Part shown: one piece after another, positions 48,423 through 56,819 of the stretch
Position numbering within the stretch: position 1 is the first letter of the stretch
Layout of the letters: the number at the start of each line of letters is the position of its first letter
Origin: Acidimicrobiaceae bacterium
Lineage (GTDB): Bacteria; Actinomycetota; Acidimicrobiia; Acidimicrobiales; Aldehydirespiratoraceae
Direction of reading: 5' to 3'
Assembly: GCA_009843735.1 (NCBI GenBank)
Contig: VYCW01000090.1
Location: 1 to 60,971 of the forward strand
Length of the DNA stretch: 60,971 nt
Position numbers and translations under genes: made by a program
Notes under the pieces: model-generated
Told to the model about the DNA's origin: nothing
Database searches by the model: none
The model's input: the letters and a program-made list of their open reading frames with translations, nothing else

Positions 48423-49534
48423 TGAGCCTCCTGCAGGCCGCCGGGGAGTCCGCGCCGGCCACTGGATGGTCGGCCGTGTTGGGCCAGCCGCGGGCGGTGA
48501 CCTCGCTGGAGTCGGCAGTGGCGTCGCCGGTGCACGCCTACTTGCTGGTGGGTCCCCGGGGCTCGGGCAAGAGGACCGCCGCGGCCGCGTTCGCGGGCGA
48601 GTTGATCGTGGCCGCCGACGAGCGGGCGGGCACCGAGCCGGAACGAGCTGAGCGGCATCGCCGGCTGGCCGCCCGCGAGGAGCATCCCGACATCTTCGTG
48701 CTCAGCCCGGCGGGCAACAGCCTGCGCCGGGAGGAGGAGGTGTCGGAGCTAATCGTCGAGGCGAGCCGCACACCGGTTGAGGGCACCCGCAAGGTGCTGG
48801 TCGTCGACCGGTTCCACACCGCCACTCCGGCCGCGGCCGCGGCCCTGCTCAAGCCAGTGGAGGAGCCCGCCACGCCGGTGGTGTGGGTGCTGCTGGCCGA
48901 GCAGGTGCTTCCCGAGCATGTCACCATCGCTTCGCGCTGCACTCGGGTGGACTTCGGTCCCGTCCCCGACGACGACGTCGCGGCGGCGCTGGTGTCCGAG
49001 GGCCTGGCCGGAACTGATCGGGCTCCTCTGGTGGCGGCCGCGGCCGCTGGCAACCTTCACCGGGCCCGGGTCCTGGCTGCCGACGAGCGGGTGGCGGCCC
49101 GGCGGGAGGCTTGGTGGTCGGCCCCGGCGCGCCTGGACGGCACCGGGGCCGCGGTGGCGGAGGTGGTGGCCGAGTTGCGAGCGCTGATCGACGACGCCGG
49201 CGAGGCCCTGACGGCGCGCCACCGGGCCGAGATGGTCGCCCTCGACGAGCGCGAGGCCCGGTTCGGCACCCGGGGCTCGGGCCGCCGTGACATCGAGGCC
49301 CAGCACAAGCGCGAGCACCGCCAGTTCCGCACCGACGAGATCCGCTTTGGCTTGGCCACCCTCACGGCCCGCTACCGCGAGCAGCTGGCATCGGAGCCGC
49401 ACGATCCGGCTGCGGACCGCAGAGCCATGAGGGCCGTCGACCGGCTCCGGGCCACCGCCGAGAGCCTGATCCGCTCCCCGAACGAGGCCCTGACCCTCCA
49501 AGCCCTCTTCCTGGACCTGCCGCCGGCGCGGTAG
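48422..49534 (+). CDS. holB: DNA polymerase III subunit delta'
   Basis: 370-residue AAA+ clamp-loader subunit. GQPRAVTSLESAV opens the AAA+ module; the P-loop is GPRGSGKRT, and VLVVDRFHTATPAAAAALLKPVEEPA covers the Walker B and sensor 1 region with the usual ALLKxxEEP. The zinc-binding cysteines of many bacterial clamp-loader subunits are absent, and Walker B lacks the catalytic Glu, as expected for the non-hydrolysing delta'. It is the last gene of the operon before the tRNA. Confidence 0.93.
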   Translation: MSLLQAAGESAPATGWSAVLGQPRAVTSLESAVASPVHAYLLVGPRGSGKRTAAAAFAGELIVAADERAGTEPERAERHRRLAAREEHPDIFVLSPAGNSLRREEEVSELIVEASRTPVEGTRKVLVVDRFHTATPAAAAALLKPVEEPATPVVWVLLAEQVLPEHVTIASRCTRVDFGPVPDDDVAAALVSEGLAGTDRAPLVAAAAAGNLHRARVLAADERVAARREAWWSAPARLDGTGAAVAEVVAELRALIDDAGEALTARHRAEMVALDEREARFGTRGSGRRDIEAQHKREHRQFRTDEIRFGLATLTARYREQLASEPHDPAADRRAMRAVDRLRATAESLIRSPNEALTLQALFLDLPPAR

Positions 49535-49575
49535 CCTGAACGGGCGCTTCGCGGGCCTGCCTGCCGGGCGCACAG

Positions 49576-49648
49576 GCCCGAATAGCTCAGTCGGTAGAGC
49601 GACGCTCTCGTAAAGCGTAGGTCAGGGGTTCAAATCCCCTTTCGGGCT
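49576..49648 (+). tRNA. tRNA-Thr (CGT anticodon)
   Basis: 73-base cloverleaf. Acceptor stem GCCCGAA pairs with TTCGGGC, D arm GCTC-AGTCGGTA-GAGC, anticodon stem ACGCT/AGCGT with loop CTCGTAA (anticodon CGT, reading ACG), T arm AGGGG-TTCAAAT-CCCCT. Discriminator is T and CCA is not encoded (CCC follows). The anticodon loop closely matches E. coli tRNA-Thr(CGT). It lies between holB and sigR, 35 bases before the sigR ATG. Confidence 0.96.
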
Positions 49649-49683
49649 CCCACGCCCCCGGCATCCCCAGAGGCGGCTCCTAG

Positions 49684-50325
49684 ATGGCCGACCAGGCAAC
49701 CTTCGAGGACGACGCCCTGCCGCTGATGCCGTCGCTCTACTCGGCGGCGCTCCGGTTGACCCGCAACCGCGCCGACGCCGAGGACCTTGTCTCGGAGACC
49801 TACCTGCGCGCCTACCGGTCCTACGGCACGTTCACCGCTGGGACCAACCTCAAGGCCTGGATGTACCGCATCCTCACCAACGCCTACATCACCGACTACC
49901 GGCGCCGTCAGCGCCGGCCCGCCGAGACCGACCTGGGCGATGTGGAGCACCTCTACCTCTACCGCCGCCTCGGCGGCGACACCGGGGCGCGGCTCGGTCG
50001 CAGCGTGGAGGACGAACTCGCCGGTCTGTTCGCGGACCATGAGGTCACCCAGGCGGTGGAGGACCTCCCGGACTACTACCGGCTGCCCGTGCTGCTCGCC
50101 GACGTGGAGGGATTCTCCTACGCCGAAATCGCCGAGATCCTCGACATCCCCATAGGCACGGTTATGAGCCGCCTGCATCGGGGAAGAAAACAGCTCCACA
50201 AGCGGTTGTACGACTTTGCCGTCCGCAACCGGCTCCTCCCCGACGCCGGTGACCTCGCCGGTGACTGCGCTGCCGATCCGCCCCCGAGCAACACCCCGAA
50301 CCGAGACCAGGACCACAGGAGCTGA
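49684..50325 (+). CDS. sigR: ECF sigma factor, SigR/SigH (ECF12) type
   Basis: 213-residue sigma factor with region 2 ([51 protein letters not shown]) and region 4 ([40 protein letters not shown]). Length and sequence are those of the disulfide-stress sigma factors SigR of Streptomyces and SigH of mycobacteria. A zinc anti-sigma gene follows after 3 bases. The ATG has GAGG about 10 bases upstream but no clear promoter between it and the tRNA gene, so read-through from the tRNA or holB transcript is likely. Confidence 0.92.
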   Translation: MADQATFEDDALPLMPSLYSAALRLTRNRADAEDLVSETYLRAYRSYGTFTAGTNLKAWMYRILTNAYITDYRRRQRRPAETDLGDVEHLYLYRRLGGDTGARLGRSVEDELAGLFADHEVTQAVEDLPDYYRLPVLLADVEGFSYAEIAEILDIPIGTVMSRLHRGRKQLHKRLYDFAVRNRLLPDAGDLAGDCAADPPPSNTPNRDQDHRS

Positions 50326-50328
50326 GCC

Positions 50329-50568
50329 GTGGCCCACGAATGCGAATGCGACGACATCTGCCGGGACCTTCACCTCTATCTCGACGGAGAGGCGACGGTC
50401 TCGACCCGGACTGTGATCTCGGTGCACCTTGAGGAGTGCCCGTCGTGCGCCCACGTGTTCCGCTTCGAGTCCCAGGTCCGGCTGGTGGTGGCCCGCTGCT
50501 GCGCGGAGCCCGTCCCGGACTCGCTGCGAGTGCGCGTCCTGCAAGCCATCTACACTGCGGACCCATGA
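50329..50568 (+). CDS. rsrA: Zinc-containing redox anti-sigma factor (RsrA-like)
   Basis: 79-residue ZAS-type anti-sigma factor. The zinc motif HLEECPSC (His-x3-Cys-x2-Cys) is present, with additional cysteines at the N-terminus (ECECDDIC) and in ARCC, matching the redox-sensing set of RsrA: oxidation would form a disulfide, release zinc and free SigR. GTG 50329 directly follows the sigR stop. The stop overlaps the next small gene in ATGA. Mycothiol metabolism is the usual regulon target. Confidence 0.9.
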   Translation: MAHECECDDICRDLHLYLDGEATVSTRTVISVHLEECPSCAHVFRFESQVRLVVARCCAEPVPDSLRVRVLQAIYTADP

Positions 50569-50696
50569 TCATCGCTGGAGTCGTCTGGCACTTCTGGATC
50601 GCCGTCCCGCTGGCCGTGGCGGGCATCGTCTCGATCGTGGCCACGATCGCCGGCTATCTCCAGAAGGTCACCTACAAGCGATACCCGAGGGACTGA
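50565..50696 (+). CDS. Small single-span membrane protein
   Basis: 43-residue protein, one hydrophobic helix (WHFWIAVPLAVAGIVSIVATIAGYL) ending in a basic tail QKVTYKRYPRD, so the C-terminus is probably cytoplasmic. ATG 50565 overlaps the rsrA stop by ATGA, a strong sign that it is a real, coupled gene. No known function. Co-expression with the sigma/anti-sigma pair suggests a role at the membrane in the same stress response. Confidence 0.75.
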   Translation: MIIAGVVWHFWIAVPLAVAGIVSIVATIAGYLQKVTYKRYPRD

Positions 50697-50706
50697 ACCC
50701 CTCCCC

Positions 50707-51864
50707 ATGGGCGCCGCCGCCGGCGATCCCGCCGCCGGAGACTCCGCCGAGATCGCGAGGCTGGTCGAGTTCGCCGACCACGACGGATCCGCTGAACCCG
50801 AAGACCTCTCGGACCCCATCGACTGGGACATGGCCCGCCGGGTGGCCCTGCGGACCGCGAGACGCGAGCCCTACACCGCGCCCCGCTGGCGCGACGGCCT
50901 GGCCGAGGATTTTCACGAGTGCACCCAGCGGGCCGAGGAGTTGGTGGCCGAATGCACCGGCCTGCGGTCGAAGGCGGGTCCGGCCCGGGGAAGGGTCACC
51001 GACCGGGCCGGCTGGATCGACGCCAACCTGGCCTCGTTCCAGCGACTGCTGCGTCCCCTGACCGCCAAGCTCGGCTCGAGTTCCGACGGCGTGATGGCGC
51101 CCGTCACCCGACGGGTAGCCGGTGCCGAGATAGGCGTGATGCTGGGTTGGATGTCCACCCGGGTGCTGGGCCAGTACGACCTTCTCGTCATCGAGGACGA
51201 GAAGCCCGAGGAACAGGACATCGTGTACTACGTGGCCCCCAACGTCGTGTCGCTGGAGAACCGCTACGCGTTCGACGCCGGTCAGTTCCGGCTCTGGCTG
51301 GCTCTCCACGAGGTCACCCACCGGGCCCAGTTCACCGGCGTGGACTGGATGCGCGCCCACTTCATCGGCCTGGTCGAGTCGGTGCTCGACTCGGTGGATC
51401 CCGATCCCAAGCGGATCGCCGAAGCCGCTCGCCGGGTGCTGGAGGCCCGCCGCAGGGGCGAGGACCCGCTGGCTGCGGGCGGCGTGATGGGGCTGTTCGC
51501 CTCGGAGGCCCAGGTCGAGACGCTGGAGAAGCTGAGCGGGTTGATGAGCCTGCTGGAGGGCCATGGGGACGTGATCATGGACCGTGCCGGCGACGGCCTG
51601 GTCCCCTCCGCGCCCCGCTTCGGCCGGGTCATGCGCAACCGCCGCAAGTCGGCGCGCGGCTTCAACAAGGTCTTCCAGAGGCTGATCGGCCTCGACGCAA
51701 AGATCAAGCAGTACGCCGAGGGCGAGCAGTTCATCGAAGCCGTCGAGGAGGCGGGCGGCACGGCCCTGCTCGACCGGGTGTGGGAGGGTCCCGAGAACGT
51801 TCCCGGCATCGCCGAGATCCGCAGCCCCGACGACTGGATCGCCCGTATGGGCGCCGCGGCCTGA
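50707..51864 (+). CDS. Zinc-dependent metalloprotease family protein (DUF2342)
   Basis: 385-residue actinobacteria-specific protein with the metal motif LALHEVTHRAQF (HExxH). The segments SLENRYAFDAGQFRLW and LLEGHGDVIMDRAG are typical of the DUF2342 family, which was flagged as associated with F420-containing genomes. No signal peptide, so it is cytoplasmic. In many actinobacteria this gene directly precedes tilS and hpt, as here. Proteolytic activity has not been shown for the family to my knowledge. Confidence 0.88.
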   Translation: MGAAAGDPAAGDSAEIARLVEFADHDGSAEPEDLSDPIDWDMARRVALRTARREPYTAPRWRDGLAEDFHECTQRAEELVAECTGLRSKAGPARGRVTDRAGWIDANLASFQRLLRPLTAKLGSSSDGVMAPVTRRVAGAEIGVMLGWMSTRVLGQYDLLVIEDEKPEEQDIVYYVAPNVVSLENRYAFDAGQFRLWLALHEVTHRAQFTGVDWMRAHFIGLVESVLDSVDPDPKRIAEAARRVLEARRRGEDPLAAGGVMGLFASEAQVETLEKLSGLMSLLEGHGDVIMDRAGDGLVPSAPRFGRVMRNRRKSARGFNKVFQRLIGLDAKIKQYAEGEQFIEAVEEAGGTALLDRVWEGPENVPGIAEIRSPDDWIARMGAAA

Positions 51865-51891
51865 AGAGGCCGGGCGGAGGGGTCGCGATCC

Positions 51892-52779
51892 GTGGACGGA
51901 CCCCTCCAGACGGACGTCGATGCGCTGCTGGCTCGCTGTGACTTCCCGGTGGCCGGCACCTCGGTTGCCTGCGGGCTCTCGGGCGGTCCCGACTCCTCGG
52001 CGCTGGTGGCGCTGGCGCGCCGGGCCGGGCTCGGCGTCACCGCCTGGCATGTGGATCACGGCCTGCGCCCCTCATCGGGCGCCGAAGCCGAGGCGGCCCG
52101 CGCAATCGCAGCCCGGCTGGGCGCCGGCTTCGAGCTGCGGCGGGTGTTCGTGGAGCCGGGCCCGAACCTCGAGGCCCGGGCCCGCGACGCCCGCTACGAG
52201 GCCCTGCCCCCGGAGGTCCTGGTCGGCCACACCGCCGACGACCGGGCCGAGACCGTGCTGTTCAACATCGGCCGGGGCGCGGGCCTCGCCGGCGCGGCGG
52301 CCCCCCATGCCGGTGTCCGCCGTCCCCTCCTGGGGCTTCGCCGCTTCGAGACCCGGGCCCTATGCGAGCAACTGGGTCTCACAACGGTGCGGGACCCCAT
52401 GAACGACGACCCCGCTTTCGCCAGAGTGGCTGTTCGCAACGAGGTGATTCCGGCCCTGGCCCGGGCGCTCGGCCGCGACCCCGTGCCGCTGCTCAACCGG
52501 CACGCCGAGCTGGCCTCGCAGGCGTTGGAGGTCATTGCAGACCTGGCGGCCGGACTCGACCCCACCGACGCCGTTCAGCTGACCGCGGCCCCCCGAGCGG
52601 TCGCGGCCGAGGCGTTGAGGACGTGGATCTCCGGGACCGCCGGCTCGCCCCCGTCGGCCGCCTCGATCGACCGCGTGCTCGATGTTGCCGCCGGCCGCAG
52701 TGTCGCCACCGAGGTCACCGGTGGCCACCGGGTGGCCCGCCGCGCTGGCCGGCTCCGCATCGAGGCCCGACCGCAATAA
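51892..52779 (+). CDS. tilS: tRNA(Ile)-lysidine synthetase
   Basis: 295-residue enzyme that modifies C34 of the CAU-anticodon tRNA-Ile to lysidine. The PP-loop motif LSGGPDSSALVALA is intact, followed by WHVDHGLRPSSGAEA and VGHTADDRAETVLFNIGRGAGLAG, both characteristic of TilS. The protein is short because it has no large C-terminal tRNA-binding domain, as in other actinobacteria. GTG 51892 with GGAGGGG about 13 bases upstream. Confidence 0.93.
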   Translation: MDGPLQTDVDALLARCDFPVAGTSVACGLSGGPDSSALVALARRAGLGVTAWHVDHGLRPSSGAEAEAARAIAARLGAGFELRRVFVEPGPNLEARARDARYEALPPEVLVGHTADDRAETVLFNIGRGAGLAGAAAPHAGVRRPLLGLRRFETRALCEQLGLTTVRDPMNDDPAFARVAVRNEVIPALARALGRDPVPLLNRHAELASQALEVIADLAAGLDPTDAVQLTAAPRAVAAEALRTWISGTAGSPPSAASIDRVLDVAAGRSVATEVTGGHRVARRAGRLRIEARPQ

Positions 52780-52820
52780 ATCGCGGCCAACAGGGCGGCA
52801 GAGGCTCCGTCGGGGCCCGC

Positions 52821-52826
52821 TATGGT
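52821..52826 (+). promoter_or_regulatory. Leaderless -10 box for hpt
   Basis: TATGGT, 6 bases before GTG 52833. It decides the hpt start, since the reading frame is open far upstream through tilS. Confidence 0.55.
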
Positions 52827-52832
52827 GCCAGG

Positions 52833-53402
52833 GTGAGTTCGCCGCCGGACCAGCCCGCGGCAAAATTGCCGCTGCCTCCGGGGTCGGTGGGACGCGCCAT
52901 TCTCACCGCCGAGCAGTTGCGTGCTCGGGTGGCCGAGATCGGCGCCGAGATCACGGCCGACTACCGAGGCCGGCCGCCGCTGCTGGTCGGTGTTCTCAAA
53001 GGCGCCTTCGTGTTCATGAGCGACCTGGCCCGGGCCATCGACCTGCCCGTCGAGTTCGACTTCATGGCAGTGTCGTCGTATGGCTACAGCACCGAGTCCA
53101 GCGGTGTCGTCCGCATCATCAAGGACCTCGAGACCGACGTGCGCGGCCGCCATGTCGTGCTGGTGGAGGACATCGTCGACTCCGGTCTGACCACCGGCTA
53201 CCTGGCGGAACTGCTGCGGGCCCGGGGACCGGCCAGCTTCGAGATCTGCGCCCTTCTGGTGCGCGAGGACGCCCGATCCGACGGCATCCGCTACGTCGGG
53301 TTCTCCGTCCCGGCCGATTGGCTGGTCGGGTACGGGCTGGACGTAGCCGAGCGCTACCGCGAGCTGCCGTCGGTCCATCTCTTCGACCTGGACCCTGCAT
53401 GA
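52833..53402 (+). CDS. hpt: Hypoxanthine phosphoribosyltransferase
   Basis: 189-residue purine salvage enzyme (hypoxanthine or guanine plus PRPP to IMP or GMP). The PRPP-binding motif VVLVEDIVDSGLTTGYL is intact, as are LVGVLKGAFVFMSDLARAI and the flexible-loop SSYGYSTESSG. The GTG start is chosen from the leaderless promoter. It overlaps the next gene by ATGA. In other actinobacteria hpt is followed by ftsH; here it is not. Confidence 0.93.
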   Translation: MSSPPDQPAAKLPLPPGSVGRAILTAEQLRARVAEIGAEITADYRGRPPLLVGVLKGAFVFMSDLARAIDLPVEFDFMAVSSYGYSTESSGVVRIIKDLETDVRGRHVVLVEDIVDSGLTTGYLAELLRARGPASFEICALLVREDARSDGIRYVGFSVPADWLVGYGLDVAERYRELPSVHLFDLDPA

Positions 53403-53899
53403 GCAGCAAGTGGTCGGAGGGCATCGAGCCTCGCGGGTTCCGCTGGATCATCACCGAGCGTCTCGGCGTGTGCGAGCGGCCCGGTGGCTACGGCGCCGGG
53501 CACCGGCGGGTGCGTCGACTCGAGGAGATCATCTGGCTGCGGCGCAACGAGATCGACCTGATCGTCAGCCTCACTTCCATCCCCTACAACCTTCGCGACT
53601 ACGACGAGCAGGGCCTGGCCTACGTGCACCTTCCCCTACCGGACTCCGGTGACCCCGAACGTCTGGAGGAGATACTGCACACGATTCACGACCACGTCGC
53701 CGGCGAGCGCGTGGTCCTCCACCACGACTCGATCGGGGACCGCCTGTCGGGGGTCGTGGCGGGTTACCTGCTGTGGTCGGGCCTGGTTGACAGCGGACCC
53801 GAAGCCATCACCATCGCCGAGCAGCTCCTCGAGCGCGAGCTGGGTCCCACGGCACGCGAGCTCGTGGCCAGCGCCGGGCAGCTCAGGCCGTCACCATGA
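53399..53899 (+). CDS. Tyrosine/dual-specificity phosphatase-fold protein lacking the catalytic cysteine
   Basis: 166-residue protein whose layout resembles DSP/PTP enzymes: an initial beta-alpha region, LIVSLTSIP, VHLPLPDSGDPE (general-acid loop with Asp), and a P-loop-like HHDSIGDRLSG followed by a helix VVAGYLLWSG. In active enzymes the loop is HCx5R; here the position six residues before the Arg is His (HHDSIGDR), and the only cysteine of the protein is far away (GVCERPGG). It therefore looks like a pseudophosphatase or an enzyme with different chemistry. It is translationally coupled on both sides, to hpt and folK (ATGA overlaps). Fold assignment is moderately sure. Confidence 0.65.
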   Translation: MSSKWSEGIEPRGFRWIITERLGVCERPGGYGAGHRRVRRLEEIIWLRRNEIDLIVSLTSIPYNLRDYDEQGLAYVHLPLPDSGDPERLEEILHTIHDHVAGERVVLHHDSIGDRLSGVVAGYLLWSGLVDSGPEAITIAEQLLERELGPTARELVASAGQLRPSP

Positions 53900-54369
53900 G
53901 CGCCCCCCGAGCCGCCAGACGGGCGTTCGTGGCGCTGGGGTCCAACCTGGGCGACAGGCTGGCCTACCTGCAGAATGCGGTGAACGGGTTCGACGACGTG
54001 GACGCGGTGTCCGACGTGTACGAGACCAAGCCGGTGGGCGGCCCCGAGCAGGGCCCCTACCTGAACATGGTCATGCGGCTCGAGACGTCGGCGAGCCCCC
54101 GGGAGCTGCTCCGCCAGTGCCGGCGCTCGGAACTGGAGGCAGGCCGGGTGCGCGTCGTGCGCTGGGGGCCCCGCACCCTCGACGCGGACCTGCTGTGGAT
54201 CGACGGCGAGCGGGTGGACGAACCCGATCTGGTGGTACCCCATCCCCGCATGTACGAGCGGGACTTCGTGCTCGTGCCCCTGGCCGACGTGGGCGCCGAC
54301 CTGCTGCCCGACGGCTATGACCCCCGCACCTGCAACGGCGTGGTCAACTTCGGGCCGCTCTTCGCATGA
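53896..54369 (+). CDS. folK: 2-amino-4-hydroxy-6-hydroxymethyldihydropteridine pyrophosphokinase
   Basis: 157-residue HPPK of folate biosynthesis. Motifs are ALGSNLGDRLAYLQ, SDVYETKPVGGPEQGPYLNMV, RWGPRTLDADLLWIDG and VPHPRMYERDFVLVPLAD, with the metal-binding Asp pair in DAD. The usual partners folP and folB (and folE) are not adjacent as they are in mycobacteria. Start overlaps the phosphatase-like gene; stop overlaps the DUF2520 gene. Confidence 0.95.
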   Translation: MSAPRAARRAFVALGSNLGDRLAYLQNAVNGFDDVDAVSDVYETKPVGGPEQGPYLNMVMRLETSASPRELLRQCRRSELEAGRVRVVRWGPRTLDADLLWIDGERVDEPDLVVPHPRMYERDFVLVPLADVGADLLPDGYDPRTCNGVVNFGPLFA

Positions 54370-55103
54370 CAGCGAGGTCGGTCCGGGTGATCGGCGGGGG
54401 GCGGGCCGGCGGAGCCATGGCGGCCGCGCTGGCCGAGGTCGGCTGGCAGGTGCGCCCCATCCTCGGTCGGGCTGCGCCGCCCGGCGAGGTGGCGGCGGCC
54501 GCCGCCGATGTCGACCTGGTGCTGATCGCCACACCCGACGCCGCGGTGGCCGACGTGGCGGCCGCGGTGGAGCCCACAGCCACCGCCGCGGTCGCCCATC
54601 TGGCCGGGGCGCTGGGCCTCGACGCGGTGGTCCCGCACCCTCGGGCGGCGGCCCTGCACCCGCTGGTGGCGCTGCCGGACGCCGCGGTCGGGGCCCGGCG
54701 CCTGCTGGCCGGCTGCTGGTTCGCGGTCGCGGGCGACCCGATCGTGCGCCAGGTGGTCGCCGACCTCGGCGGTCGGGCCTTCGAGGTCGCCGACGGCGAT
54801 CGTGCCGCCTACCACGCGGCCGCGGTGGTCGCCTCCAACCATCTTGTAGCCCTGCTCGGCCAGGCCGAGCGGATCGGCGCGCAAGCCGGGGTTGGGTTGG
54901 CCGCCTTCCTCGACCTGGTTCGGGCCACCGTCGACAACGTCGAGGAGCTGGGCCCGGCCGCGGCGCTCACCGGTCCCGCGGCCCGGGGCGACGAGGCCAC
55001 CATCGAGCGCCATCTCGGCGCCATCGCGCCCGCCGAGCACCCCGCCTACCGGGCCCTGGCCGACGAGGCCCGCCGCCTCGCCGGCCGTGCCGTGACGCGG
55101 TGA
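54366..55103 (+). CDS. Rossmann-fold DUF2520 protein
   Basis: 245-residue two-domain oxidoreductase-like protein. The N-terminal Rossmann motif is RVIGGGRAGGAMAAALAEVG and the strand LVLIATPDAAVADVA; the C-terminal DUF2520 helices include AAYHAAAVVASNHLVALLGQAE. The fold is like NADP-dependent ketopantoate/pyrroline reductases, and the gene is regularly found just before panC, so a part in pantoate supply has been suggested; this is inference. Four bases separate it from panC. Confidence 0.85.
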   Translation: MTARSVRVIGGGRAGGAMAAALAEVGWQVRPILGRAAPPGEVAAAAADVDLVLIATPDAAVADVAAAVEPTATAAVAHLAGALGLDAVVPHPRAAALHPLVALPDAAVGARRLLAGCWFAVAGDPIVRQVVADLGGRAFEVADGDRAAYHAAAVVASNHLVALLGQAERIGAQAGVGLAAFLDLVRATVDNVEELGPAAALTGPAARGDEATIERHLGAIAPAEHPAYRALADEARRLAGRAVTR

Positions 55104-55107
55104 CGCC

Positions 55108-55980
55108 GTGACCGTGCCTGCCGGTCGTCCCGTCACAGAGGACACCATCGGCGGCCTGCGCGCCCGCCTCGACGGCGCTCGGTCCGGCGGGCAGCGGGTG
55201 GGTCTCGTGCCCACCATGGGATTCCTCCATGCAGGCCACCAGTCTCTGATCGAGCGCGCCCGATCAGAGAATGACCTGGTGGTGGTGTCGATCTTCGTCA
55301 ACCCGCTGCAGTTCAACCCCGGCGAGGACTTCGACGACTACCCGCGCGACCTCGACCACGACGTCGAATTGTGCGCGCAGGCCGGCGCCGACATCGTGTT
55401 CGCTCCCGATCAGCACGAGATGTACCCCGAGCCGGTGATCACCACCGTCCGCCTCGGAAGCCTGGCCGGCGTGCTGTGCGGCGCCTCCCGGCCCGGGCAC
55501 TTCGATGGGGTGGCGACCGTGGTGGCCAAGCTCTTCTCGATCGTGGGGGAGTGCTCCGCCTACTTCGGGGAGAAGGACTTTCAGCAGCTGACGATCGTGA
55601 GCCGAATGGCCAGGGACCTGTCGCTGCCGGTGCGGGTGGTGGGCTGTCCGACGGTGCGCGAGCCCGACGGGCTGGCCCTGTCCAGCCGCAACGCGTACCT
55701 GAGCTCCGATGAGCGGGCCCAGGCACCCGCGCTGCGCCGAGCCCTGGAGGCCGGGGCGGCCCTGGTGGAGGCGGGCGAGCCCGACGGGGCCGTGGTGGAA
55801 TCCCGGATGGCGGCCGTCATCAGTGACGCGCCGCTGGCGAGGATCGACTACGCGGCCGCGGTGAGCCCGGCCACCCTCACCCGGAGCGAGCAGCCGCTGC
55901 AAGGGGACGTGCGGCTGCTGGTGGCGGTGCGCTTCGGCAAGGCCCGGCTCATCGACAACCTCGGCTGCCGCACCGGTTAG
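55108..55980 (+). CDS. panC: Pantothenate synthetase (pantoate-beta-alanine ligase)
   Basis: 290-residue enzyme condensing pantoate and beta-alanine with ATP. VGLVPTMGFLHAGHQSLIERA carries the HxGH motif, VVVSIFVNPLQFNPGEDFDDYPR the pantoate site, YFGEKDFQQL and GLALSSRNAYLS the KMSKS-equivalent. Length is normal. GTG start is 4 bases after the DUF2520 gene. panD is not adjacent, unlike in mycobacteria. Confidence 0.95.
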   Translation: MTVPAGRPVTEDTIGGLRARLDGARSGGQRVGLVPTMGFLHAGHQSLIERARSENDLVVVSIFVNPLQFNPGEDFDDYPRDLDHDVELCAQAGADIVFAPDQHEMYPEPVITTVRLGSLAGVLCGASRPGHFDGVATVVAKLFSIVGECSAYFGEKDFQQLTIVSRMARDLSLPVRVVGCPTVREPDGLALSSRNAYLSSDERAQAPALRRALEAGAALVEAGEPDGAVVESRMAAVISDAPLARIDYAAAVSPATLTRSEQPLQGDVRLLVAVRFGKARLIDNLGCRTG

Positions 55981-56009
55981 GCCACCGAGCCTCGGCCTCC
56001 TGATCGCCG

Positions 56010-56015
56010 TATCCT
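56010..56015 (+). promoter_or_regulatory. Leaderless -10 box for coaX-lysS
   Basis: TATCCT, 6 bases before GTG 56022. Confidence 0.55.
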
Positions 56016-56021
56016 GCGGCG

Positions 56022-56819
56022 GTGCTGCTAACTATCGACGTCGGCAACACCCAGACCGTCGTCGGCGTGTACGACCCCAGCGCGGTCCACGGTTCGGGCG
56101 CGGCTGACGGGCTGGTCGACCACTGGCGGCTCTCGACCGACGCCGAACGCACCGCCGACGAGCTCGGCGTGGCGATCCGGTCGCTTCTCGGCACGATCGG
56201 GCTCGACTTCGACAGCGACGTCGAGGGGGTGTCAATCTGCTCGGGGGTTCCCCGCCTGCTGGCGGGACTGCGAGAGATGGTTCGCCGCCAGCTCGGCTTC
56301 CATCCGGTGGTGATCGGCCCGGGAACCAAGACCGGCATGCCGATCCACTACGACAATCCCAAGGAAGTGGGCGCCGACCGGATCGCTAACGCGGTGGCGG
56401 CCTACGACCTCTACGGCGGGCCCACCGTGGTGGTGGACTTCGGCACCGGTAACAACTTCGACGTCATCTCCGCCGACGGTGCCTTCCTGGGCGGGGCCAT
56501 CGCGCCGGGCATCGAGATAAGCCTCGACGCGCTGTTCGGACGGGCCGCGGCCCTGGGCGCGGTCGAGCTGGTCGAGCCCCGCAGCGTGATCGGCAAGACC
56601 ACGGTCGAGTCGATCCAGTCCGGGGCCCTGTACGGCTTCACCGGCATGATCGACGGCATGAACGCCCGCTTCCTGGCTGAGCTCGGGGAGGCGAACGTCG
56701 TCGCCACCGGCGGTCTCGCCCACGTCATCGCCCCGATCTCGGAGACGATCGAGCATGTCGAGCCGTTCCTGACCCTGCACGGGCTGCGCATCGTCTACGA
56801 GCGCAACCAGGATCGATGA
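56022..56819 (+). CDS. coaX: Type III pantothenate kinase
   Basis: 265-residue kinase for the first step of CoA synthesis. The phosphate motif DVGNTQTVVGVY, the pantothenate motif PKEVGADRIANAVAAY and LGGAIAPGIEISLDALF are intact. The second phosphate motif reads DFGTGNNFDVI, where many homologues have GTAxT, a mild deviation. Only K+-dependent type III enzymes have this layout. It is coupled to lysS by ATGA. The panC-coaX pair places two CoA steps next to each other. Confidence 0.93.
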   Translation: MLLTIDVGNTQTVVGVYDPSAVHGSGAADGLVDHWRLSTDAERTADELGVAIRSLLGTIGLDFDSDVEGVSICSGVPRLLAGLREMVRRQLGFHPVVIGPGTKTGMPIHYDNPKEVGADRIANAVAAYDLYGGPTVVVDFGTGNNFDVISADGAFLGGAIAPGIEISLDALFGRAAALGAVELVEPRSVIGKTTVESIQSGALYGFTGMIDGMNARFLAELGEANVVATGGLAHVIAPISETIEHVEPFLTLHGLRIVYERNQDR

